This document shows positions 41,772 through 49,644 of a DNA stretch of 64,000 nucleotides, one piece after another. Origin of the DNA: Lachnotalea sp. AF33-28 (GTDB lineage Bacteria; Bacillota; Clostridia; Lachnospirales; Lachnospiraceae); assembly GCF_003477885.1 (NCBI RefSeq), contig NZ_QUEE01000016.1, positions 75,727-139,726 on the forward strand. The letters run 5' to 3'. Every line of letters begins with the position of its first letter. Position 1 is the stretch's first letter. The notes under the pieces were generated by a model. That model ran no database searches and was not told where the DNA came from. It worked only from the letters and a program-made list of their open reading frames with translations. The position numbers were made by a program, and so were the translations under genes.

Positions 41772-42805
41772 TATATGACCTCTTTCCAGCACTGCGGGTC
41801 CGCTGCATAAAAGTTACCGCTTTTTCCGCCTGCCACAGCCGGACAGCCCCGGCAGTAGGCTAATAATTCGCATTTGGCGCATTTTTCAAATTTGGTGTAA
41901 TCCCGGTACTGTTCCATCTGGCAGACCCACACATCTGCTATGCGGTCCTGATACACATTGCCGACCTTGCTGTTTTGTACGCGGCGGCAGGCGTAAAGAT
42001 CACCGTTAGGGAGAATGGTCATGTGACAGTTCCCGCAGTTGCAGCCGCCGTACATTATGCCGTCTTTTGCGTCCTCCGGGATTTTGAAAATCCCTTTTTC
42101 ATACTCATACAGCGTCCATAGATGATCTTTTTTGTTGAAATAAGTGGAGCAGCCTTCCGCTTCATATTTCTTAAATATGTGATAACAGGTGTCCAAAAGT
42201 TCACGGTATTCCTTGGGGCTTATGCCAGTGTCTTTTTCCTCACTGGTGGGACAATAGCGGGCAAAGGCAAATACATCGGCGCCATACGCGGTAACCGTGT
42301 CGATGACCGCGGGTATTTCTTTGATATTCATTCCGGATACCGTTGTCATAATCACGGAGCGGATGCCGGCTCTTTTGATACAGCCGATTTTTTCAAGGGT
42401 GCAGTCAAACGAACCCGGCTTTCGGAACCAGTCATGTGTCTCCCTCATTCCGTCAAGAGACAGCTGATATTTTTGGCAGCCATACATTTTTAATCTGCGG
42501 CAGACCGCATCATTTAGATGGAACGGATTTCCTAAAATCGTAAACGGTAGTTCGTGCGACTTTAACAGGGAGAGAAGCCGCCAGAAGTCCGGATGCAGGA
42601 TCGGATCGCCGCCCGTGATATAAAAATAAGGCAGACGGCCGTATACCTTGCAGAAGTCAAGACAGTTGTAAAAGGTATCCCGCATTTGATTCCAATTCAT
42701 GGCGTCCGTGTTCCTGCTGCTGTCCTCAGAAAATATGTAGCAGTGCTTGCAGCGCTGATCGCATTCGTCAGTGATATGCCATTGGAAGGCAAAATATTCT
42801 TTCAT
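41771..42805 (-). CDS. Radical SAM/SPASM peptide maturase (ACGX-system type)
   Basis: The 344-residue protein has the radical SAM cluster motif CDQRCKHCY (C15, C19, C22) and a C-terminal SPASM domain with many Cys, including GGCNCGNC, LYACRR, CAKCELLAYCRGC and a final QCW. The layout binds three iron-sulfur clusters, as in enzymes that form thioether or other crosslinks in ribosomal peptides. It is encoded 111 bases downstream of a small peptide with ACGS/ACGA repeats, matching my recollection of a family of radical SAM/SPASM proteins acting on ACGX-repeat targets. The precise chemistry for this class is not known to me. Confidence 0.85.
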   Translation of the reverse strand: MKEYFAFQWHITDECDQRCKHCYIFSEDSSRNTDAMNWNQMRDTFYNCLDFCKVYGRLPYFYITGGDPILHPDFWRLLSLLKSHELPFTILGNPFHLNDAVCRRLKMYGCQKYQLSLDGMRETHDWFRKPGSFDCTLEKIGCIKRAGIRSVIMTTVSGMNIKEIPAVIDTVTAYGADVFAFARYCPTSEEKDTGISPKEYRELLDTCYHIFKKYEAEGCSTYFNKKDHLWTLYEYEKGIFKIPEDAKDGIMYGGCNCGNCHMTILPNGDLYACRRVQNSKVGNVYQDRIADVWVCQMEQYRDYTKFEKCAKCELLAYCRGCPAVAGGKSGNFYAADPQCWKEVI

Positions 42806-42866
42806 ATCGTTCCTCTCTTTGATATCGTCTTTTCGATAAAAGCCGATGCGGACTGTTCTGAACCTG

Positions 42867-42897
42867 TTCCCGGTAAAGAGTAATCATTTACCGGGAA
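42867..42897. promoter_or_regulatory. Hairpin between precursor and maturase genes
   Basis: TTCCCGGTAAA and TTTACCGGGAA form a perfect 11-base stem. It has no T run, so it may be a partial terminator or a processing/stability hairpin that keeps precursor mRNA more abundant than maturase mRNA. Confidence 0.55.
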
Positions 42898-42916
42898 CAC
42901 TTTGCCGCCGGGCTGT

Positions 42917-43111
42917 TTATTTATCGCCTGCCCCACATGCAGAACCGCAGGCTGCAGGTTTCTCCTTCGGCGTATCGCCCGCCCCGCATGCAGAACCGCA
43001 GGCTGCAGGTTTCTCTTTTGGTGTATCGCCTGCCCCGCATGCAGTGCCGCAGGCAGAAGCTGCTGTTTCCTCATTCTCCTTTGTCCATCCAATCAGATTT
43101 GAAAGTGCCAT
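42917..43111 (-). CDS. ACGX-repeat RiPP precursor peptide
   Basis: The 64-residue peptide has a short leader, MALSNLIGWTKENEETAAS, then three near-identical core units of ACG(T/S)ACGAGD separated by TPKEKPA (17-residue period). Six Cys occur at 21, 25, 38, 42, 55 and 59, so each unit holds a C-x-x-x-C pair set among Ala and Gly. The start at 43111 is chosen because ATGGAGGCAAGTATC places GGAGG at good spacing. Tandem ACGX units beside a radical SAM/SPASM gene mark this as the substrate of that enzyme. The DNA repeats create spurious frames on the other strand. Confidence 0.85.
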   Translation of the reverse strand: MALSNLIGWTKENEETAASACGTACGAGDTPKEKPAACGSACGAGDTPKEKPAACGSACGAGDK

Positions 43112-43212
43112 GATACTTGCCTCCATTTTATTATTTGGAGCATTTGCTGTTCCATGAATCCATTGTACGTCTCGGCAGAGTAGAAAAAAAGTACGCACCT
43201 TTTTATTACTTA

Positions 43213-43228
43213 GTTACCTTTTGGTAAC
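43213..43228. promoter_or_regulatory. Perfect palindrome, probable HxlR operator
   Basis: GTTACCTTTTGGTAAC is a perfect 16-base palindrome between the divergent precursor and HxlR genes, just upstream of the HxlR promoter. HxlR proteins bind such dyads as dimers. Confidence 0.6.
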
Positions 43229-43234
43229 CCGTTC

Positions 43235-43263
43235 TTGTTGTTTTGCTGCCTTTATATTATAAT
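43235..43263 (+). promoter_or_regulatory. Promoter of the HxlR gene
   Basis: TTGTTG (43235-43240), 17 bases, then TATAAT (43258-43263), seven bases after the palindrome. Confidence 0.65.
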
Positions 43264-43308
43264 CTGAATGTAACATTCTTTTTTGAACCTTTGGAAAGGA
43301 GCGCTCCT

Positions 43309-43635
43309 ATGCTGACAAAAGAGGAAATGCCGGCTTGTCCTGTGGCAACTACGGTACGGCTGATCGGAAGCAAATGGAAACTGCTGATTATGCGGAACTT
43401 ATTACAGCGATCCTGGCGATTTAACGAACTGCGCAAAGACCTGGAGGGGATCAGCCAGAAAGTGCTGACCGACAGCCTCCGTTCTATGGAAGACGACGGA
43501 ATCATTACACGCACGGTTTATCCCGAAGTACCGCCCCGCGTGGAATATGCCTTAAGCGATTTAGGGGAATCCATGCGCCCCATTATTGACGCGATGGAAG
43601 TATGGGGAAGGAACTATATGAACTCAAAGATATAG
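43309..43635 (+). CDS. HxlR-family regulator of the RiPP locus
   Basis: The 108-residue winged-helix protein has the HxlR pattern CPVATTVRLIGSKWKLLIMR, where the first Cys is often a redox or electrophile sensor. GISQKVLTDSLRSMEDDGII is the recognition helix and the wing includes PPRVEYALSDLG. The ATG at 43309 is preceded by AAAGGAGCG. It diverges from the RiPP genes and probably controls them through the palindrome at 43213-43228. The Cys near its N-terminus suggests response to oxidants or thiol-reactive compounds (inference). Confidence 0.87.
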   Translation: MLTKEEMPACPVATTVRLIGSKWKLLIMRNLLQRSWRFNELRKDLEGISQKVLTDSLRSMEDDGIITRTVYPEVPPRVEYALSDLGESMRPIIDAMEVWGRNYMNSKI

Positions 43636-43650
43636 TACAAAGAGAAAACT

Positions 43651-43756
43651 CACTGATGTGTGCGCAGGTCATCAGCCTTCGGCTGGTGACAGAAAAGGTA
43701 GCACACTGATGTGTGCGTAGGTCATCAGCCTTCGGCTGGTGACAGAAGGAGTAGCG
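43651..43756 (+). repeat. Tandem 53-bp duplication with stem-loops
   Basis: Two copies (43651-43703 and 43704-43756) of a 53-base unit start CACTGATGTGTGCG and contain the hairpin GTCATCAGCC-TTC-GGCTGGTGAC (43668-43690, 43721-43743). Only the second copy ends in a good ribosome-binding site (GAAGGAG), used by the kinase gene; copy one reads GAAAAGG. A similar hairpin lies before the GH2 gene at 62217-62239. Confidence 0.85.
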
Positions 43757-43758
43757 AA

Positions 43759-44988
43759 ATGAAAACTCTGTTAATGCATAAAGATGTGCCGGTACTCGAG
43801 GTGGCGGAGGACGGTACCTGCCGCATCCTGGAACCGAAACTGCTTCCGGTGGGCATCAGAAAGCCGGACGTTACGCTGGCTGATTATTATGGCGTATGGC
43901 TGTCCAACCGGGCGATCCAGCTTGGCAGAACCAATGCAAAGCTGATCTTAAATTCCCTAAGGCTGCCGCAGACCAATTCCATCGCTGTCTGTGAGGCCTG
44001 CCATGCCCTGAATCTGACCGACTGTTACTGGATTCGGAACGAAGAGGAGGCGCTGAACTGGCACGACATCAATCTGTACTGCAATACCATCTCCAAATCC
44101 CTGGCAGTCACCGCGCTTTTGGGGGAATCGCTTACGGAGCATGAAAAGATTCGGACACCGGAGCTTACCACACAGGGAATCAGCGCCAAGGCGTGGATCC
44201 GTAAGGAGAATGATCTGTACCTGTATAAAATCGGGCGGAGGGAGGTTCCTGCATCCCAGATATTGGATGCACTTGGGATTGAACATGTAAATTATTATGT
44301 GGTGGAGGGTGAGGAACTAAAGGAAGTCGCTTCCGATGATAAGCAGGAGCAGATAGAGCTGTGGAACGAAAAGGTCGTGAAGTCCGGCCTGATCACATCG
44401 GAGGAACGCTCCCTGGTCACCTTTGAGGATTATAAATATTACTGTGAGAGCCAGGGCAGGGATCCTTTCGATGAGATCCTGAAGCTGGACCGCACACATT
44501 ACCTGCAGATGCAGGTGGCGGATTACATTCTGAACAATATGGACCGGCATACCGGCAATTGGGGGCTGTTTATGGATAACCGCACCGGTGCGCTGATGAG
44601 GCTTCATCCGCTGATGGACCATGACCATGCATTTGCGAAGATGAATAAGATTTATTCACAGACCACTGGCCGTCACATGACGCTGCAGGAGGCCGCGGTC
44701 ATAGCTCAAAGCGAACTGCACCTGGATGTCTCAGGGCTGTTTGACATGGAAAAGCCGGAGCTGTTGACGCAGGAGGAATGGGATCAGGTACAGGCCCGGG
44801 GGGCCGCATTGCAGCGGCTGGTTCCTATTTACGAGGAATTCCTTCGCGAAGGCAGTGACGTGAATATAGAAATGCTGGAGAAGATGGACCGGTGGACGAA
44901 GCTCTTACACAGGAAGATAAAGGTTTCCGAATTTCAGGAGCTTTCTGCCGCTGAAACGGCAGAAAGCATAGGAACAGGCCTGTGCTAG
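43759..44988 (+). CDS. HipA-like kinase, no HipB partner
   Basis: The 409-residue protein resembles the HipA Ser/Thr kinase family. A candidate catalytic-loop Asp and Asn lie in NNMDRHTGNWGLF (about 260-272), and a Mg-binding acidic loop in LMDHDHAF (about 288-295). A Lys in LYKIGRR (about 155) may bind ATP. The N-terminal 50 residues differ from HipA. No HipB-like antitoxin lies next to it; the nearest helix-turn-helix gene is the broken one at 45206. The ATG at 43759 lies behind GAAGGAGTAGC, 15 bases after a hairpin. It may phosphorylate a protein or tRNA-related target, but this is not shown. Confidence 0.65.
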   Translation: MKTLLMHKDVPVLEVAEDGTCRILEPKLLPVGIRKPDVTLADYYGVWLSNRAIQLGRTNAKLILNSLRLPQTNSIAVCEACHALNLTDCYWIRNEEEALNWHDINLYCNTISKSLAVTALLGESLTEHEKIRTPELTTQGISAKAWIRKENDLYLYKIGRREVPASQILDALGIEHVNYYVVEGEELKEVASDDKQEQIELWNEKVVKSGLITSEERSLVTFEDYKYYCESQGRDPFDEILKLDRTHYLQMQVADYILNNMDRHTGNWGLFMDNRTGALMRLHPLMDHDHAFAKMNKIYSQTTGRHMTLQEAAVIAQSELHLDVSGLFDMEKPELLTQEEWDQVQARGAALQRLVPIYEEFLREGSDVNIEMLEKMDRWTKLLHRKIKVSEFQELSAAETAESIGTGLC

Positions 44989-45123
44989 TTCTGTGTTTCC
45001 TGACAGTAAACTTTGTATAGAAAAATCAACTGCCGTTCCTTTGTAAATTCACCGCAGATCCGGTATATTGTAAATATATCTCCTGCCGTATCAGCCGCAG
45101 CTTTCAATTACTGTTTACGGCTG

Positions 45124-45166
45124 CGGATATGCGCGGGAAGTTTACGGTACTATAAGCAGCAACAAT
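45124..45166. repeat. Family B repeat end
   Basis: GATATGCGCGGGAAGTTTACGG followed by TACTATAAGCAGCAAC matches the right end seen at 20567-20602. Upstream of it GCCGCAGC and GCTGCGGA flank TTACTGTTTACG. It lies in the gap before the broken regulator; the rest of the 217-base gap shows nothing else. Confidence 0.5.
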
Positions 45167-45205
45167 TTACCAGGTATCAGATATCTTAGAGGACGGTGAA
45201 AAGCT

Positions 45206-45343
45206 ATGAAAGAAATCAACATTGCCAGGACGATCTGGCAGAAACGTCGGGAGAAAAAGATAACTCAGGAAGAACTGGCATCCCATATCGGTGTGACCAA
45301 GGCATCCATATCCAAGTGGGAGAGCGGAGTTTCCCATAGTTAA
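45206..45343 (+). pseudogene. 5' part of an XRE-family regulator, split by the mobile element
   Basis: The fragment encodes a complete helix-turn-helix (TQEELASHIGVTKASISKWE), with ATG at 45206 after GAGGACGG. Host sequence ends at GGA (45326-45328); the element then supplies VSHS and a stop, leaving a 45-residue peptide. Joining 45206-45328 to 57890-58888 restores one open frame of 373 residues (41 plus 332), with KWESG-QSYPDITLLPV across the junction, a normal XRE linker. The short peptide might still bind DNA, but without the regulatory part. Confidence 0.9.
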
Positions 45344-45348
45344 AGATA
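45329..45348 (+). repeat. Left terminal inverted repeat of the element
   Basis: GTTTCCCATAGTTAAAGATA. It matches the reverse complement of the right end at 57866-57885 at 18 of 20 positions. Confidence 0.88.
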
Positions 45349-45415
45349 CCACACCCAATATCACAAACTCACGCTTAAACAATATTCCTTAGTCAACCAC
45401 ATACAATAACAAATA

Positions 45416-45464
45416 CAAAAAAGCTGGAAGCAGACTTAATTTTGCTCCCGGCTTTTCTTTATTG
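45416..45464 (-). terminator. Terminator for the cargo response-regulator transcript
   Basis: On the minus strand an AAAGCCGGGAGCA / TGCTTCCAGCTTTTTT imperfect stem ends in a T run. It lies about 110 bases after the response-regulator stop. The remaining left-end DNA (45344-45568) shows no gene. Confidence 0.65.
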
Positions 45465-45568
45465 TTTTGATGAAGTCGTTCAATGATACTTGTTTTTGCT
45501 ATCTGCTTACATAATGTGCATACTTGTCACTTGTGTTCTGATATATCTGTCCCTCTTATTGCCTAAAC

Positions 45569-46168
45569 TCATATTAAGGGTGTGATATATCCAAGTGCAA
45601 TAGCCTTGTTATAGGCTTCGATAGCATTTTTAGCCCCCAGCTTATCATAGATGCTTTGGATATGGTTGTAAAGTGTCCGTTCACTGATATACAGTTCTTG
45701 CGCTATTTCATGCTTTGTTTTCCCTGTTCCAATCGCCTTAATAATTTCCGCTTCACGATCTGTCAGGGGATCTAATAAAGGGGGCGTAGTGGACTTGTGA
45801 CCTTTACTAATAGCTGTGAGTTTTTTTACCAACTCGTCAGCAGAAGCAGACTTATCAATATAACTTACGGCGCCTTTTTTAAGTGCCTCCTGTCTATAAA
45901 CTGGCATATCATAAGAGGATAGCATAACCACCTTTATTTTTGGCTTTTTACTATATATCGTTTCTATCAGATCAATGCCAGAACTTTTTGACTGCTCTCT
46001 TAGGTTGACATCAAGTAATACAATGTCCCATTCGTCTACGGAAAGAATATTCCAAAACTCTGTTTCATTACTTACATAGCGACAGATAGAGATTTCATCC
46101 CAATCTTCCAGAAGTTTGCTTAAACTCTCTCCAAATATCCTGTGATCATCAAATAGTAATATCTTCAT
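45569..46168 (-). CDS. LuxR/NarL-type response regulator (element cargo)
   Basis: The 199-residue protein has a receiver domain (residues 1-115: DDH at 7-9, phospho-acceptor Asp in VLLDVNL near 52, conserved Lys in SYIDKSAS) and a C-terminal LuxR helix-turn-helix (LTDREAEIIKAIGTGKTKHEIA, then YISERTLYNHIQSIYDKLG). It overlaps the sensor kinase gene by 20 bases, so they form one two-component unit. It probably controls the ABC exporter genes upstream on the same strand. Codon use is AT-rich, like the rest of the cargo and unlike the mobilisation genes. Confidence 0.9.
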   Translation of the reverse strand: MKILLFDDHRIFGESLSKLLEDWDEISICRYVSNETEFWNILSVDEWDIVLLDVNLREQSKSSGIDLIETIYSKKPKIKVVMLSSYDMPVYRQEALKKGAVSYIDKSASADELVKKLTAISKGHKSTTPPLLDPLTDREAEIIKAIGTGKTKHEIAQELYISERTLYNHIQSIYDKLGAKNAIEAYNKAIALGYITPLI

Positions 46169-47453
46169 TTTTTCTCCCCAAAACTGCCGTTGCAGTTAAA
46201 ATACCATCTTTCTCTAAATACTGAATGTTACCACCATTCCCATTTATCAACACCGTCAAGAACAGCATACCACCTTTGGAAGAAAGAATATTTTCAATGT
46301 CATTTGGTTTCGCTCCATCATTTTGACAGGTAATTACGAATCTACTTTCTTCATTTAGCGCGATTTCCAAATGAATAAAAGTAGCGGCAGCGTGTTTATA
46401 AACATTGTTGACAAGTTCTTTGATTATCTGCATAGTCTGTTCCAAACTGTTATCTTTTTTCAAAGCAATCCTTGCTTCGCTGTCAATCGTGAAATCTACA
46501 AGTATATTCTTCTTTGGGTACAGCTTCTTAATCGCGTCAAGCATATATCCGATATGTTCCCATGAAGCATACCCCGAAAAGATATTAGAGGAATAGAAAT
46601 TCATCATATTTCTTACCCGCAATTCCAAATCAGACAATATCCTTTTTGTTTCATCAACATCTGGTGAGCGAAGCGACAGGAGATTTTTGGCACCTCCAAT
46701 GTCTTGAAGCACATCGTTATGAAGCAGTCTTGAGAAATCTTCCCTCTCATTTGCAATATAGTTCGTTAATTCATAATACTTTGTCAACTCCTTGTAACGG
46801 GCCTCCATGTCGCCAAGATGAATGACAGCAAAGGCCTCAAATAAAAGCATTATAAGCTGAAAAAACACATTGACTTGCAGGGTGGACAAATCAAAGCAAT
46901 AAAGTACGATTGTAAGCAAAGGAATCATGAAAACAAGGACATATCTTGCTTTCCTCTGGGCAATCGGAAGAATATTAACCTGTTTCAAATTTATATATTT
47001 ATAATCAAGGAAAATTCCCACGAACATTCCAATTAACATAGTTATCGCAGGTAGAATTCGGAAATTGAAAAACGACAGTATGATAGACGCAATTCCAAAC
47101 AGCAAGCGAACCATTTTTCCCCGGCTTGCGTCAGTTCTTACCAGCATTATTCCGATAATCAATGCAAAAACCAGAAATGCACCCGTGTATAAGGTGGAAA
47201 ATCCATCATACATCAGCGCCGCAATAAAGGAAACAGAAAGCAGGTTCCAGCCACATTCGGATATTGTTGCTTCTCGCCGTGATGTCATTACATGAAGATA
47301 GAGCAGATTGAAATAACAAAGCAAGACGGCAATCGACAATAAGTTGATGACTCCATCATTCGCAATCCCTTTATGTATTCTATCCAATATAACCCATAAA
47401 GTCACAATACCCGCATGAAGAAACAGATACGGATAGAAGCGTTTATCCTGCAT
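46149..47453 (-). CDS. Membrane sensor histidine kinase (element cargo)
   Basis: The 434-residue protein has about six or seven transmembrane helices in its first 210 residues and almost no extracellular domain, an intramembrane-sensing layout typical of antibiotic or lantibiotic detectors. The phospho-acceptor His is in SRLLHNDVLQDIGG near residue 245, and the HATPase-type C-terminus includes ELVNNVYKHAAAT. It pairs with the overlapping NarL-type regulator. The ATG follows AAAGGAGGGG. It is AT-rich. Confidence 0.87.
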   Translation of the reverse strand: MQDKRFYPYLFLHAGIVTLWVILDRIHKGIANDGVINLLSIAVLLCYFNLLYLHVMTSRREATISECGWNLLSVSFIAALMYDGFSTLYTGAFLVFALIIGIMLVRTDASRGKMVRLLFGIASIILSFFNFRILPAITMLIGMFVGIFLDYKYINLKQVNILPIAQRKARYVLVFMIPLLTIVLYCFDLSTLQVNVFFQLIMLLFEAFAVIHLGDMEARYKELTKYYELTNYIANEREDFSRLLHNDVLQDIGGAKNLLSLRSPDVDETKRILSDLELRVRNMMNFYSSNIFSGYASWEHIGYMLDAIKKLYPKKNILVDFTIDSEARIALKKDNSLEQTMQIIKELVNNVYKHAAATFIHLEIALNEESRFVITCQNDGAKPNDIENILSSKGGMLFLTVLINGNGGNIQYLEKDGILTATAVLGRKNEDITI

Positions 47454-47486
47454 AGCCCCCCCTCCTTTCAGCTAAAATTCATTATG

Positions 47487-48134
47487 TTAGTAATATGATG
47501 ATACGATCCGTTCTTTAGTCATCAGACATAAACCACACGCAGTCAAAACTATTATACTCACTGGAGAAAATAGTAGCAACACCCACACATTATTCGTTTT
47601 CATAAATATCCCACATTTTAAGACAACCAGCAAAATATGAAGCAGTGTTGCAAAGATAGGAATACTCTTAAACCAGTTCATATTTCTAATCCAGAGAATC
47701 AAAACATTTATAAATGCCGAATACAATATGCTAAGGATCAGAAAATAGGTGCTTAATAACAAGATAAGGTTTGGCAGACGAATGGAAATCATCAAAAGTA
47801 GAGGAAACAAAAGGATCAGCGTTCCAATCCATAGTGATAGCAGATTCTCCTTAACAATACTTGAGATTTTAATACCATTAGCAAGTTTCCATTCTATTCT
47901 CTTTGTGATTTTTTCTTGCTGCAACATATCCTTGCTTATTTCTCCGGCAAAAAAGATAAATAAGCACAGGTATCCATCAAGCATAAAATACTTTATATCA
48001 ACGCCAAATACAATGTTCTCTGAAATATCCCCAAAGTTCATCAGAGAGATCATGCCGAAGATAGCTGCTACCGCACTCATAAATATAAAATTCCAGTTCA
48101 ATACCCTTTTAAGGTTTAATGTTATCAAACCCAT
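47487..48134 (-). CDS. ABC-2-type permease, small subunit (element cargo)
   Basis: The 215-residue membrane protein has six hydrophobic segments. It resembles the short permeases (MutG/SpaG-like) of lantibiotic self-protection exporters. It overlaps the end of the second permease by 10 bases. The ATG at 48134 follows CAGGAGGGATGG. The sequence is poorly conserved in this family, so assignment rests on topology and operon position. Confidence 0.7.
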   Translation of the reverse strand: MGLITLNLKRVLNWNFIFMSAVAAIFGMISLMNFGDISENIVFGVDIKYFMLDGYLCLFIFFAGEISKDMLQQEKITKRIEWKLANGIKISSIVKENLLSLWIGTLILLFPLLLMISIRLPNLILLLSTYFLILSILYSAFINVLILWIRNMNWFKSIPIFATLLHILLVVLKCGIFMKTNNVWVLLLFSPVSIIVLTACGLCLMTKERIVSSYY

Positions 48135-48829
48135 TCGCCATCCCTCCTGATGACTGTTTCGTTGCTCATGTGCCGAGCCTTAAAGAAACTTAATAGTGCA
48201 AACATCATGCAAAGTGCAACATCAACCACAATAATCAAATAGTCAATTCCTATATGATGTTGATTCACAAACTCTGTAATCTGTTCTGCCGACATCGCAA
48301 TCAAATAAACCAGTGCAAAATTACCAAAGAACAGAACATTTTTGAACAGTTTTACTCGTTTTACATCCAGTACAATGATATTCAAAGCGACAATCTCACA
48401 AAAACTAAGTACAAGAATACTAAGATAAACGCATACGATCCGCCCAAAGCTCATTGTCCAGTCGGTAAAGTAATAGCAACTCATAAAAACAAAGAACGGG
48501 ATAATACCAGAAAATCGGAAAATCTGTATCGAATACTGTTTTATAATCTCTTTTACCGCAATTCCAGAAGCTGCAAAAAATTCAACTCTCCGGCTTAACT
48601 TATCCTTTGCTGTCAAATCTACAATCATAGCACCGGATTGCAGGGAGGTAAGACCAAAAATAACCGCATAGAGCATTAGGACTAAATAATCTTCTCCCTT
48701 AGACTGCAAGGCGTCCATCTGCATTGCAAAGCTCATAAAAATCGCCAGAATGGCAACAATCGCAGTATCAATTAGGAGGCTTTTACTTCTGGTAAGATAG
48801 TAGCCTGCGCCTTTTCCCATGTTACTCAT
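48125..48829 (-). CDS. ABC-2-type permease, second subunit (element cargo)
   Basis: The 234-residue membrane protein has six hydrophobic segments and starts MSNMGKGAGYYLTRSKSLL, like MutE/EpiE permeases. The start at 48829 is chosen because AAGGAGGGC lies upstream; it overlaps the ATPase stop by 8 bases, so expression is coupled. Two different permeases plus one ATPase match the LanFEG arrangement, which pumps lantibiotics out of the membrane. Confidence 0.7.
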   Translation of the reverse strand: MSNMGKGAGYYLTRSKSLLIDTAIVAILAIFMSFAMQMDALQSKGEDYLVLMLYAVIFGLTSLQSGAMIVDLTAKDKLSRRVEFFAASGIAVKEIIKQYSIQIFRFSGIIPFFVFMSCYYFTDWTMSFGRIVCVYLSILVLSFCEIVALNIIVLDVKRVKLFKNVLFFGNFALVYLIAMSAEQITEFVNQHHIGIDYLIIVVDVALCMMFALLSFFKARHMSNETVIRRDGEWV

Positions 48830-49505
48830 GCCGATTGCCCTCCTTAATAAAGATTTCTTCCAATGATTGTCCTTGCATTTCTTGAATACCCTTATCAAAC
48901 AGCAATCTGCCATTTTTAATCATAGATACATCATCAGCGCACTTTTCAATCTCGCTAAGGTCATGTGAAGTGATAATAACCGTTTTTCCGTCAGCTTTTA
49001 GAGCCTCTATCAAACTACGGATTTCTACTCTGGATATGGGGTCTACACCCGATGTTGGTTCATCCATGAGCAGAATATCCCGTCCCATCATAATCACAAT
49101 CAAAAGGGACAGTTTTCTTTTCATTCCTTTAGAATAAGTGCTAACACGCTTTCCTAAATGCTCGGTCAATCCTAATTGCGTACAATAACTGTCTGAACGA
49201 TCATTTATTTCAAATCCAAAGTATTTCCCAAAAATTCTCAAATTTTCAAGACCAGTCTGTTCTTCATACAGATAGTCATTTTCAAGCTCCATTGCATATT
49301 TCCCTGCAATGTTGATTGTCCCTGCATTTGGCTGGTATACCCCTGTAATCAAGCGTAGCAGTGTTGTCTTTCCAGAACCGTTCGGGCCAATAATCGCATG
49401 GATTGTATTTGCTTTTACATTCAGGCTAAAATTCTCAAACAAAACTCTGCCACCAAAACCTTTTTTTAAGTTCTTTACTTCAATCGCATTTTGAATCTCA
49501 GACAT
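48822..49505 (-). CDS. ABC transporter ATPase (element cargo, LanF/BcrA-like)
   Basis: The 227-residue ATPase has Walker A GPNGSGKTT near residue 37, a signature region in TYSKGMKRKLSLLI, Walker B ILLMDEPTSGVDP and switch His in ITSHDLSEIE. The signature reads YSKGM instead of LSGGQ, as in bacitracin- and lantibiotic-export ATPases (BcrA/LanF). It would drive the two permeases that follow. The ATG at 49505 has AAAGGAGC upstream; an earlier ATG at 49568 has no site. It heads the cargo operon, followed by permeases, kinase and regulator. Confidence 0.88.
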   Translation of the reverse strand: MSEIQNAIEVKNLKKGFGGRVLFENFSLNVKANTIHAIIGPNGSGKTTLLRLITGVYQPNAGTINIAGKYAMELENDYLYEEQTGLENLRIFGKYFGFEINDRSDSYCTQLGLTEHLGKRVSTYSKGMKRKLSLLIVIMMGRDILLMDEPTSGVDPISRVEIRSLIEALKADGKTVIITSHDLSEIEKCADDVSMIKNGRLLFDKGIQEMQGQSLEEIFIKEGNRHE

Positions 49506-49644
49506 ATTTTTTGCTCCTTTCATTTGGTGCTCCACCATATAGGTATAGTGTATAAAACGAAGAAGCATTTTGCATGAGTAATTACTGCAATTTCGATACT
49601 GCCATCAGGCAAATGTCACAGAAACCTCACAACGAGAAAAAAAT

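Noticed and set aside
42917..43060. Regular repeats resembling a short CRISPR array
   Set aside because: The repeats are coding, have no distinct spacers and encode the peptide core units; no cas genes are near.
42802..43157. Cys-rich frames on both strands over the precursor gene
   Set aside because: They arise from the 51-base tandem repeats of the precursor read in other frames; only the 42917-43111 frame has a good ribosome-binding site and the ACGX pattern.
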